A DNA stretch of 47,493 bases, from positions 1-47,493 of the forward strand of contig DAIBTC010000003.1 of NCBI GenBank assembly GCA_027415345.1, given 5' to 3'. The position numbers and the translations under genes were made by a program. The DNA comes from Nitrospirota bacterium. Its GTDB lineage: Bacteria; Nitrospirota; Leptospirillia; Leptospirillales; Leptospirillaceae. Numbering within the stretch: the first letter of the stretch is position 1; every line of letters begins with the position of its first letter. Shown here piece by piece: positions 35,203 through 43,124 of the stretch. The notes beneath the pieces were generated by a model. The model was not told the origin of the DNA. It was given only the letters and a program-made list of their open reading frames with translations, and searched no databases.

Positions 35203-37604
35203 TCCCCCTCCATCTCCACGGAAAAATCCCTTCCTTCCCACCGTTGGGAGGCGGTCCAGAAGAAGGTGAAGTCCACGGGAGCCTTCTGGCCGGGAGGCAG
35301 GAAAAGGTCGACATAGCCGCACCCGATGGCCGGCAGGAAGACCGCCTCCCGGTCCCCCACCGTTTTCCACCCGTCGGTGGAAAATCGGAGCCGGAAGGGC
35401 GAAAGGGCCAGGAGGCGAAGGGTCTGGCCCGGACGCATCCGCCGGAGCTGGCGGTTGAACTTCCAGATTTCCAGATCCCGGCGTCCCCCGCCCTCCAGAT
35501 AGCGCCTTCCCACCGACGGGAGCCGGTCGAAGACGACTCCGTCATTGACCGACCGGAGAAGACGGATGTATTCCGCATGGGCCCAGGCCAGCGGGTTCGC
35601 CGCCCCGGTCGGACGCCCTAAACGGCAGGAGGAGCCGGAGAGGTCGGGGCCGTCCCAGACCTGTTCGGGAATCAGCCCTCCGGCGGTCGCGAATCCCTCC
35701 ATCGCCCGGAGGTAGGGGAGAGGATCCCCTCCGGCGGCCAGTTCGTAGTGGCCCCTCTCTCCCGTGAGAAGGGGCCAGGCCCGCCCCGTCCCCCAGCCCA
35801 GGAAGGGCCCCCCGTCCTCCCGTTGCCCGTATCCGTCGTGGTTGTAACGCCGGAAACTGGGCCCGACGGGGGTCTCCACCCGGAGAAGGGCATCGATGAC
35901 CCTCACCGAGTCGACCACCAGGGGGTCGTCGGCCCGGCGGATCCCGTACCGGACAAGATCCAGGAACCCTCCGTCGACGATCTCCCGGGCCGGATAGCGG
36001 AAGGGGGTCCCCGGCGGCTGGTTGGCGAGCTCGATCCACGCCTGGTCGACCTCTTCCACCGGAGAGGGGTCCCCCGCCACCGTGGGGAGGATCCGGACGT
36101 AGTGGCGGGAGATCCCCGGCACGAGCGTCCCGGACCGGGTGGTCGTCCAGCCGTCGAGGCGGCTCTCGAGAAAGTCCGCATAGTCGAGGAAAAACTGGCC
36201 CTCCGCCCCGTCCCCCCGGCTCTGGGCCCAGAGGCCGGCACAGACCAGGGCGGAAATCATCGCCGCAAAGGTCGAGGGAGAATAGCCCCGGGCCTCCTCC
36301 CAGCGGTCCTGCTGGGTGGAGGGACCATGGCGCACGAGGTAGGAGGCGGCCGAGAGGACCAGCGGGTAGGGATCGAAGGCCTTGAGGCCGTTTTCCCGGT
36401 AAAGCCTCCAGGCCAGGATGACCGGATGGGCCACCCCGTCGAGCTGGATTCCCGTCCAGTAGGGGGATCCGTCCACCCAGAAGTTCTGGTGGAATCCCCC
36501 GTCGGAAAGCTGGCTGGCCGCCAGATAGACCAGGGCCCGGTAGGGGCTTTCGGCATCGCCGCAGGCCAGGAGGCCAAGGGCGCTGTGGCAGAGGTCCCGG
36601 GTCCAGACGAGGTGGTATCCTCCCAGACCGGCCTGGTCGTCGTGGAAGTCGCCCCAGGGGATGCTCTGGGAGGCGATGATGGCCCCGGGATAAAGCTTGT
36701 CCTCGTGGGAGCGGAGAATGTTGTGGCTGATCCGGTAGAGCCGTCCCCCGTCTCCTCCGTGGACGCCCAGGGGAAGGATCTTGTCGGAAACCCGGCTCCA
36801 CTGCTCGAGAAAGCGTCCCTTCTGTTCGATGTAGTGGATTCCCAAGGACTGGAAAAGGGTGGTCAGGGCCCCGTGCTGTCCCGTTCCGAAGGAGAGGCCG
36901 ACCGTGAACTCCTGGGAGCCGTCCACCGCCAGCTCCCCCACTCCCGCCACATTTCCGTCGGTGGCCCGGTCGAACTCCCAGCGAAGGGTCCGGTGGCGGA
37001 GAAGGTCGGTGACTCCGTCGCTTTCCCCCACGAACCCGCAGGAGAGGTGCCGGAAGGGGATGGTCGCCCCCAGGGCCATGTAGATTCCGTTCTTCCAGCC
37101 CAGAAGTCCGGTCTTGCCGGCATGGGAAAAGCGGCACAGACTGTTGCCGGCCCCTCCCACGTCGAGATGGGGCTCGACCACGACGAAGAGTCGGAGAATA
37201 TCGGCCAGGGCCGGATCGGCCTCGAGCCGGACGCGGATCAGAAGGCAGGGCAAATGGGGGTCCCCCATCACCTCCTTGACGAGACGGTAGCGCCCTTCGC
37301 GGTCGGAGGAGACGAGGCGGTAGCCCGGAGCCTCGGTCTCACCGAAAAAGGACAGATCGTGGCGAAGGTCCCGGCGCTCCTCGTGCACGAAGCGTCCGTC
37401 GGTGACAAGAAATTCCAGGTCCCGGATCTGGGGGCGGTCCACCGTGGGGTAGTAGATCTCGTTCACGATCCCGTGGGAGAGGGTGTACCAGAGGTTTGAG
37501 GCCGTATTGTAGGCCGTTCCGATTCCGTCCTTGCGGCTTGATGTCCAGCGGGGAGGCGACCCCGGATGGCCGAAGGCCTCCCCTCCCCTGTTTCCGTTAT
37601 TCAT
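35199..37604 (-). CDS. GH15 glucoamylase/glucodextranase-type enzyme
   Basis: The 801-residue product has an N-terminal beta-sandwich (about 20-270, SSRKDGIGTAYNTASNLWYTLSHGIVNEIYYPTVD) and an (alpha/alpha)6 barrel (about 300-690). YHLVWTRDL is the substrate-binding stretch. EEARGYSPST and GLIPEQVWD supply the two expected catalytic Glu residues. A C-terminal beta domain follows (about 700-801). These enzymes release glucose from the non-reducing ends of alpha-glucans. There is no signal peptide, so cytoplasmic action on glycogen fragments is likely. The start is ATG 37604 with GGGGAGG upstream, not the track start. The 133-nt gap upstream has TTGACA but a poor -10 box. Confidence 0.9.
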   Translation of the reverse strand: MNNGNRGGEAFGHPGSPPRWTSSRKDGIGTAYNTASNLWYTLSHGIVNEIYYPTVDRPQIRDLEFLVTDGRFVHEERRDLRHDLSFFGETEAPGYRLVSSDREGRYRLVKEVMGDPHLPCLLIRVRLEADPALADILRLFVVVEPHLDVGGAGNSLCRFSHAGKTGLLGWKNGIYMALGATIPFRHLSCGFVGESDGVTDLLRHRTLRWEFDRATDGNVAGVGELAVDGSQEFTVGLSFGTGQHGALTTLFQSLGIHYIEQKGRFLEQWSRVSDKILPLGVHGGDGGRLYRISHNILRSHEDKLYPGAIIASQSIPWGDFHDDQAGLGGYHLVWTRDLCHSALGLLACGDAESPYRALVYLAASQLSDGGFHQNFWVDGSPYWTGIQLDGVAHPVILAWRLYRENGLKAFDPYPLVLSAASYLVRHGPSTQQDRWEEARGYSPSTFAAMISALVCAGLWAQSRGDGAEGQFFLDYADFLESRLDGWTTTRSGTLVPGISRHYVRILPTVAGDPSPVEEVDQAWIELANQPPGTPFRYPAREIVDGGFLDLVRYGIRRADDPLVVDSVRVIDALLRVETPVGPSFRRYNHDGYGQREDGGPFLGWGTGRAWPLLTGERGHYELAAGGDPLPYLRAMEGFATAGGLIPEQVWDGPDLSGSSCRLGRPTGAANPLAWAHAEYIRLLRSVNDGVVFDRLPSVGRRYLEGGGRRDLEIWKFNRQLRRMRPGQTLRLLALSPFRLRFSTDGWKTVGDREAVFLPAIGCGYVDLFLPPGQKAPVDFTFFWTASQRWEGRDFSVEMEGE

Positions 37605-37737
37605 CGGAGCCTCCCCTGGAAAAAACCGGATCCGTCTCACTCCCGAAGCGTGGCAAAGCTTCCGGATTCTGTCAACCAATAGGAGATTGGGTCCCGGGTA
37701 AGACGACTCGGGTGGGCCCAGGACAGGGTCCGGGGGG

Positions 37738-39345
37738 TCAGGGCCCGGAGGGCGGCCCCTCCGAAAGCTCCCGCATGTAGCGGACGATCTCCGAGTCCGG
37801 AACGGTGGCCCGGAGGGCCAGGCGGAGCACCAGGAGGGAAAGGAGGGCCACCAGCCCCATGTCGCCAAAGAAGGAAAGGACTCCCCGTCCTCCCAGACTC
37901 GGGGGTCCCAGCTCCGACAGGATCCACATGCCCCCGAAGTAAGGGAGGACCCACCAGCTGTGGGAGAGCCCCCAATCCTCCCTCAGGGAGACACCTTTTT
38001 TCCTTCCGGAGAGAAGCCACCCCGAGAGCGTCCCCAGGAGGACGAGGAGGAGGGCCAGGAGGGTGAATCTCAGGGTGGCGAGACCGGACCAGAAGACGAT
38101 CCAGTTCGAGACCACGAAGGCCAGGGGAGCGAGGATTCCCGCCTTCCAGAGACGGAAGGGGCGCGGAAGCTCCGGCATCGCCTGCCTGAGCTGGAGAAGA
38201 ATGACGGGACCCAGGCAGTAGGACAGGACGGTGACGGAGGAGATGTAGGCCACGAGGCGGTGCCACGAGGGAAAGGGAAAGAAGAAGAGGGAGCCCAGGA
38301 TCCAGGCCAGGAGAAGCCCGGCCCAGGGAACTCCCTGGCGGTTGATGCGGGAGAGGAGACGGGGAGCGCTCCCCGTCTCCCCCTGGGCCATGGCGATCCG
38401 GGCGGCAGAGGTCAGGTAGATGAAGGCGGTGCCGGCCGGAGAGACCAGGGCGTCGGCATAGAGAACCATCCCCCACCAGAGGGCTCCCAGGGAGACGGCC
38501 AGGGCCGCGAAGGGACCGGTCACCCCCGGGAAGCTGAGCCCCTTCCAGCCCCCTTTTGCAAGGGCTCCCGGATCGACGGAGAGGAGAAAGGCCGCCTCAA
38601 GCCCCATGTAAAGGAGACTTCCCACCAGGACGGAGCCGATGACGGCAAAGGGAATGTTCCGTCCCGGGTTCTTTGTCTCTCCCGCCAGGTCGACCGCCTG
38701 CCGGAAGCCGAAGAAGCTGAAGATGACTCCAGCGTTGCCCACCGCCACGAACATCCCTTCGAGCCCCTCCCTGGGAATTCCGACGGAGAGGTTTTCCGGA
38801 TGGAAGGAGAGGAGGAGAAGGAGGGCGATGGTGGCGAAGGGAATGACGAGCTTCCACAAGGTGGCGGCGCTGTTGATCATGAGGACCAGCCGGATGACCA
38901 GAAAGTTCAGGGCCGTGATCATTCCCAGGAGCAGGATGGCGACTCCGGTTCCCCGGAGGGTCAGAAGCCCCGAGACGGGGTCCACGAAGCCCGGAAGGTA
39001 GTTGTTGGCGTAGGCCAGGATCGCCATCACCTCGACGGGGGGGACAGAGACGTAGGAAAAAAAGAGGATCCAGCTCCAGAGCTTTCCCAGGAGGGGACCG
39101 TTCCCGATGTGGCTCATGTGGATGATGGCTCCGCTTCGGGGAACGAGGGGCCCCAGCTCCGCGTAGACCAGGCCCAGAAGGAGAATGGAGAGGGCCCCGA
39201 TCGTCCAGGAGCCAAGAGACAGGGGCCCGGCTTCCCGGGCGGCGTTCAGGGGACCGAAAAGCCATCCGGAGCCGATGACGGCCCCGAGGCTGGCATAGAG
39301 AAGACCGAGCGGCCCTCCCTCGCGGCGTAGGGTTCCGGAGGCCAA
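37738..39345 (-). CDS. APC-family amino acid permease
   Basis: The 535-residue product has 12-14 hydrophobic helices. Helix 1 carries the APC motif GAVIGSGWLFG, and FSFFGFRQAVDLAGETKNPGRNIP matches the helix 6 region and loop of amino acid transporters. It would be a secondary transporter for an amino acid or amine. The start is TTG 39345 with GGAGGG 9 nt upstream, directly after the pstS-like stop (6 nt), so both are cotranscribed. Confidence 0.87.
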   Translation of the reverse strand: MASGTLRREGGPLGLLYASLGAVIGSGWLFGPLNAAREAGPLSLGSWTIGALSILLLGLVYAELGPLVPRSGAIIHMSHIGNGPLLGKLWSWILFFSYVSVPPVEVMAILAYANNYLPGFVDPVSGLLTLRGTGVAILLLGMITALNFLVIRLVLMINSAATLWKLVIPFATIALLLLLSFHPENLSVGIPREGLEGMFVAVGNAGVIFSFFGFRQAVDLAGETKNPGRNIPFAVIGSVLVGSLLYMGLEAAFLLSVDPGALAKGGWKGLSFPGVTGPFAALAVSLGALWWGMVLYADALVSPAGTAFIYLTSAARIAMAQGETGSAPRLLSRINRQGVPWAGLLLAWILGSLFFFPFPSWHRLVAYISSVTVLSYCLGPVILLQLRQAMPELPRPFRLWKAGILAPLAFVVSNWIVFWSGLATLRFTLLALLLVLLGTLSGWLLSGRKKGVSLREDWGLSHSWWVLPYFGGMWILSELGPPSLGGRGVLSFFGDMGLVALLSLLVLRLALRATVPDSEIVRYMRELSEGPPSGP

Positions 39346-39351
39346 GAGGGA

Positions 39352-40449
39352 CTACCCTCCGGTCGTCGGACGGAAGGAATTTCCGGGAAGGACCTCCCTC
39401 AGTTTCCGGATCAAAAGCCGTCGGCCCGGGAGACCCCAAAGCGGGACAAAGCCCCGGGAGGTGGTATAGCCCGGGGCCTGTCCCTCCGTCAGGACCCACG
39501 CCGCCAAACCACGGACTTCCGACATCGTCGGCTCGGGAAGGTCGGGACTCACCATCCAGAACTCCACGCCGGTCACGGGCCAGGCTCCGGGATGGGTCCC
39601 TCCGCCGACAAGGGAGCGGTTGTACCCTTCCGGAAAGGGGATCCGGGACCCCATCCCCGCAACGGCGTCTCCGATCGACCCGGCCGAGGCCGCCACATAC
39701 CGGCCGGCATCATTTTTGAGAGCCACAGCCCTGAGTCCCGACCGTTCGACCCATCCCAGCCCCACATAGCCGATCGCCCCCTCCTCTTCCCGGACCGCGG
39801 CCACAACAGCCCGGGATCCGGAAACAGCCCGGGCATTGGGGTTTTCCGGCCATTCCGGAAGGGGTTCGCGGCCCACATTCTCCCGCCACCACCGGCAGGA
39901 ATGGGCCAGATAGTCGCTCAGGAGAAAGGAGGTCCCCGAGGCATCAGCGCGCACGACCGGCCGGACCCGAAGGTGGGGGAGGGAGAGGCCGGGATTCTCC
40001 CGGAGGATGCGGGGGTCGTCCCAGAAGGCGATCCGGCCCGAAAGCAGGCGGGCCAGAAGGGCCCCGTCGAGACGCAGGGTCGAGGTGCGGGCCGTGACGG
40101 GAAGATTGACCACCGGCACCACCCCCTCGAGCGCCACCGGAATCAGGACGATATGTCCCTTTTTTGCGAGTTCACGAGGGGTGAGGAAGATGTCCGAGGC
40201 TCCGATCGAGATGTTCCCTTCAAAGGTGCCGGAGATTCCGGCGCCCGAACCTGGCGCAAGGACCCGGAGGCCCACCCCCGGATGTTCCTGCTCGTATCCG
40301 CGGGCCCAGGACTGGTTCGCGGGATAGAGCATGGAGGAGCCGGAGAGGATGAGATCTTCGGAAAAGGCGGGGGTGGCGCAAAGGAGGACCCCCACCCCTC
40401 CCAGAAGGGAAAGGAGTGTCCAGAGGCTCTGTGGGCGGAGAAGGAGCAT
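39352..40449 (-). CDS. pstS: PstS-like phosphate-binding protein
   Basis: The 365-residue product has a signal peptide (about 1-30, cut near PAFS) and the PstS fold. GSSMLYPANQSW, PGSGAGISGTFEGNISIGASD and VVRADASGTSFLLSDYL are the phosphate-contact segments. It would bind phosphate or another oxyanion in the periplasm. AAAGGGAGG precedes the ATG. No pstC, pstA or pstB is adjacent; an APC permease follows instead. Confidence 0.85.
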   Translation of the reverse strand: MLLLRPQSLWTLLSLLGGVGVLLCATPAFSEDLILSGSSMLYPANQSWARGYEQEHPGVGLRVLAPGSGAGISGTFEGNISIGASDIFLTPRELAKKGHIVLIPVALEGVVPVVNLPVTARTSTLRLDGALLARLLSGRIAFWDDPRILRENPGLSLPHLRVRPVVRADASGTSFLLSDYLAHSCRWWRENVGREPLPEWPENPNARAVSGSRAVVAAVREEEGAIGYVGLGWVERSGLRAVALKNDAGRYVAASAGSIGDAVAGMGSRIPFPEGYNRSLVGGGTHPGAWPVTGVEFWMVSPDLPEPTMSEVRGLAAWVLTEGQAPGYTTSRGFVPLWGLPGRRLLIRKLREVLPGNSFRPTTGG

Positions 40450-40466
40450 GATTCCTCCCTTTGTTG

Positions 40467-40739
40467 TCAGGATTTGTCCCCCGTCTCCGGGGGCCCGGAG
40501 GGCTCCCGGGATCCCTTTTTTCCGGTCCGGGGATTCTCCGGCTGGATCGGTCGGGGACGGGGCGTTCCGAGTCCCGAAAGAAAATAGCCAAAATAGAAAG
40601 TCGCGATGCCGAAGAGGAAGATCTTGAGAAGAAACATCATGGTCATGCTCTGGATGAAGAAGAGCACGACATCGACGAATGTCACGACAAGTCCCAGAAG
40701 CTGGAGGGCCCGGCCGAGGGGATAGAGGAGATCACGCAT
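40467..40739 (-). CDS. Small two-helix membrane protein
   Basis: The 90-residue product has two hydrophobic helices (about 13-32 and 34-52, with FFIQSMTMMFLLKIFLFGI) and a Pro/Arg-rich tail (about 55-90). No family is recognised. The start is ATG 40739; the gene overlaps the stop of the Met8-like gene by 8 nt (ATGCGTGA). The pstS-like gene follows after 17 nt, so it belongs to the same operon. The ORF-track start is 14 codons too early. Confidence 0.6.
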   Translation of the reverse strand: MRDLLYPLGRALQLLGLVVTFVDVVLFFIQSMTMMFLLKIFLFGIATFYFGYFLSGLGTPRPRPIQPENPRTGKKGSREPSGPPETGDKS

Positions 40740-41190
40740 GGGACTCGTTCCTCCGTATTTCGGAGAGGCACAGGTCGGCAAGCCGTCGGGAACGCTCCGG
40801 ATCGGGGGGCCGGCAGGCCACGGCGAGGATCACCGACCCCCCCTTGCGGGTGGCCGGAACGGTGAGGGGCCTGACCGTCGTCCGGGTGGCCACGTTGGTC
40901 AGGGGCCCCCCGGTCCGGGAGGCGATCCGGTCGTTCACCTTCGGGTCGTCGGTCAGGGCGAAGGCCAGGCGGAAGGAGGCCTCGTCCCCCTCGAGATAGC
41001 CTCGGGGAATCCAGAGGATCCGTCCTTCCTCCGCAAGCCTTTCGAGCTCCGGAAGGACCACGGGAGAGATCAGGGTGATCCGGGCCCCGGCCTCGAGGAG
41101 GCGGGGGATCCTGCGGAGGGCCACGGAGCCTCCCCCCACCACCAGGACCGGCTCGCCCGTGAGGTCGGCAAAAAGGGGAAAATAGTCCAT
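40732..41190 (-). CDS. Precorrin-2 dehydrogenase/sirohydrochlorin ferrochelatase (CysG-N/Met8-like)
   Basis: The 152-residue product has the Rossmann start PVLVVGGGSVALRRIPRLLEAGARITLISP. DPKVNDRIASR followed by NVATRTT is typical of the CysG N-terminal domain, which makes siroheme (or d1 heme precursors) from precorrin-2. It is shorter than full Met8 (about 200-270) and lacks a clear C-terminal dimerisation part. ATG 41190 shares a base with the bamD stop (TGATG). The ORF-track start is far upstream in another gene. Confidence 0.78.
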   Translation of the reverse strand: MDYFPLFADLTGEPVLVVGGGSVALRRIPRLLEAGARITLISPVVLPELERLAEEGRILWIPRGYLEGDEASFRLAFALTDDPKVNDRIASRTGGPLTNVATRTTVRPLTVPATRKGGSVILAVACRPPDPERSRRLADLCLSEIRRNESHA

Positions 41191-41918
41191 CAGATATACC
41201 CCCGTCTCTTCCAGTAGTCGAGAAGGATCCGGGCCTTTCCGGCATAGGGAGAGGTCTTCCCCTGGCGGACGATGGTCTCCATGACTGCGGCGGCCTTCTT
41301 CCTCCTCTTTTCCCGAAAAAGGGACTTGGCATACCAGAACTGGGCCCGGGCGTAGATCTTCGAATCGGGGTACTTGAGAAGGATCGAATGGAACCGGTAG
41401 GCCGCCGCCTTGAAGAACTTTGTCCGGTAGTAGAAATTGCCCACATAGAAATGAAGGGCGGCCTTTCTCTCCCGGCAGTAGGCCACCTTCTTCTCCGCCT
41501 TCTCCACATAAGGCGAATCGGGATATTCGTCGATGACCTTCTGGAAGTCCGCCAGGGCCTTCTCCGTCGGTGTCGGGTCCCGGTCGACCTTCCCGATCTG
41601 GTAGAAGTCGCACATCCCGATCCTGTACTGGGCGAAGGCCGCGAGGGGATGGGTGGGATGAAGCTCCAGAAAACGCTTGTATTCGCCCCGGGCCTCGATG
41701 AAATCCCCCTTGAAGTAGAAACGGGAGGCCTCATCGAGAAGGGCCGAGGTCCCGAAGACCTTTGTCCGGAAAGAGTGGGTCGGCTCGTCCTTGGGAAGGA
41801 TGTTGGTAAAGGGGTTGTACTTCTGGAAGGTGTTGCTGAGACTTGCGCACCCCGAGAGCCCCGTGATCAGGAGGGCCCCCGCCAGAAGACCCGCTAGCCG
41901 TTTTCCCGTTTCTCCCAC
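41190..41918 (-). CDS. bamD: BamD-like outer membrane assembly lipoprotein
   Basis: The 242-residue product has a lipobox LSGC (Cys24) and then TPR repeats (about 65-230) in the BamD arrangement: ARGEYKRFLELHPTHPLA, ALADFQKVIDEYPDSPYVEKA and AAYRFHSILLKYPDSKI. It would be part of the BAM complex that folds outer-membrane beta-barrels. GTG 41918 is chosen because AAGGGAGG lies 8 nt upstream and the signal peptide then starts cleanly; the track's ATG adds 14 residues that do not fit a signal peptide. Confidence 0.88.
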   Translation of the reverse strand: MGETGKRLAGLLAGALLITGLSGCASLSNTFQKYNPFTNILPKDEPTHSFRTKVFGTSALLDEASRFYFKGDFIEARGEYKRFLELHPTHPLAAFAQYRIGMCDFYQIGKVDRDPTPTEKALADFQKVIDEYPDSPYVEKAEKKVAYCRERKAALHFYVGNFYYRTKFFKAAAYRFHSILLKYPDSKIYARAQFWYAKSLFREKRRKKAAAVMETIVRQGKTSPYAGKARILLDYWKRRGYI

Positions 41919-41932
41919 TCCGAAAACCTCCC

Positions 41933-41961
41933 TTGACGGCCTCCTTCTTCGGCCGCACAAT
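41933..41961 (+). promoter_or_regulatory. sigma70-like promoter of the KASIII-like gene
   Basis: TTGACG, a 17-nt spacer and CACAAT lie in the 85-bp divergent gap with bamD. A palindrome, ATGAC-A-GTCAT (41960-41970), overlaps the end of the -10 box and the start site, a classic operator position. Confidence 0.5.
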
Positions 41962-42003
41962 GACAGTCATGTCCAAATTCCTTTTTCCGCACCGGCTTCG
42001 TCC

Positions 42004-42987
42004 ATGACGACGCGACCGGTCTATCTCAGGATCCCGGGACGGGCCGTCGGATCCCGCCTTGTCGACAACCGGGAGCTGTCAAGGCTCACGGGGACGCCTT
42101 CCGAGACCATTTTTCGTCTCACCGGCATCAGAACCCGGGCCTACGCCCCCTTCGAGGACGAGGTGGAGCTTGCCGTCCGCGCCGCCCATGACCTCTTCCG
42201 CCGCCTTCCGGACCTGCCCAGGCCGGACTTCCTTCTGGCCGCCACCACCACGCCATCAAGCTTCATCCCGTCGACCGCCGCCCGGATCTCGTCACGCCTC
42301 TATCCCGACGGAGGGCCCCCCGCCCTGGATGTCGGAGGATCCTGCTCAGCCTTCATGACGGGGATCTTTACCGCCAAAAGCCTTGTCGCCTCCGGATCGG
42401 CAGGCGCGATCCTTCTCGTGAACACCGAGCGCAAGACGGGACACGTCTGCCCCGTCCATACCCCGGAGACGGCCCTCCTCTTCGGGGACGGCGCTTCGGC
42501 CACCTGGATTTCGGCTGACCCCTCGGGTCCGGGTCCGGTCTTTTCCCTGCGGGATCTCAGAATCGGGGCGGCCGGCCGGAACGCCTCCCTCATTACCTAT
42601 ACCTCAGACCCGGAGACAGGCCGCAAGATTTTGTCGATGGACGGCCCCTCCCTTTTCCGGCATGCCGTCCGGATTCTTGCCCGGGAGATCGGCACCCTCC
42701 TCCGGGACCACGGCATAACCCCGCACGAGGCCCGGGCCTTTCTCCTTCATCAGGCCAACGGCCGCATCCTTGACGGGATCGCGACCCGGCTGAAGCTCCC
42801 CCCGGACCGGATTCCCAGGACAGTGTCCGTGTATGGTAACACGTCTTCGGCCTCCCTGGGGATCACTCTGGGGGACTTTCTCGACAAATCCCCGGATCCT
42901 TCTCCGGGCCCCCTGGTTCTGGGGGCCATCGGGGGCGGGATCACCTGGGGAGTGGGCCTCCTCGATCCCGTCCGAAGGGGATTTTGA
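42004..42987 (+). CDS. fabH: 3-oxoacyl-ACP synthase III (KASIII/FabH-like)
   Basis: The 327-residue product has the KASIII triad: Cys114 in GGSCSAFMTG, His249 in LLHQANGRILDG and Asn279 in YGNTSSASLG. FGDGASATW and AIGGGITWGVGLL are also typical. It would condense an acyl-CoA with malonyl-ACP to start fatty-acid synthesis. The gene stands alone, away from other fab genes, and the active-site region GGSCSAF differs from the common ACAGF/ACSGF. It may therefore use an unusual primer or act in a specialised lipid. The ATG has no strong ribosome site. Confidence 0.83.
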   Translation: MTTRPVYLRIPGRAVGSRLVDNRELSRLTGTPSETIFRLTGIRTRAYAPFEDEVELAVRAAHDLFRRLPDLPRPDFLLAATTTPSSFIPSTAARISSRLYPDGGPPALDVGGSCSAFMTGIFTAKSLVASGSAGAILLVNTERKTGHVCPVHTPETALLFGDGASATWISADPSGPGPVFSLRDLRIGAAGRNASLITYTSDPETGRKILSMDGPSLFRHAVRILAREIGTLLRDHGITPHEARAFLLHQANGRILDGIATRLKLPPDRIPRTVSVYGNTSSASLGITLGDFLDKSPDPSPGPLVLGAIGGGITWGVGLLDPVRRGF

Positions 42988-43018
42988 CATAGGGGGAGAA
43001 AGTCACAGGACAGGAGAA

Positions 43019-43076
43019 GGATCGGCCTTGCCAAAATCCGATCCCTTCCAGGAAAGGGGTTCCCCGGTTTCCCTGG
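43019..43076. terminator. Double hairpin between convergent genes
   Basis: GGATCGG-12 nt-CCGATCC (43019-43044) is a perfect 7-bp stem. It is followed by a longer bulged stem, CCAGGAAAGGGG-TT-CCCCGGTTTCCCTGG (43048-43076). They occupy the 137-bp gap between the KASIII-like gene and the NtrX-like gene. No U-run follows either, so factor-dependent or bidirectional termination is likely. Confidence 0.4.
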
Positions 43077-43124
43077 ACAGGGCACTGGAAAAACCGTCCC
43101 CGAAATTCAGCCCGGCCTTTTGGC

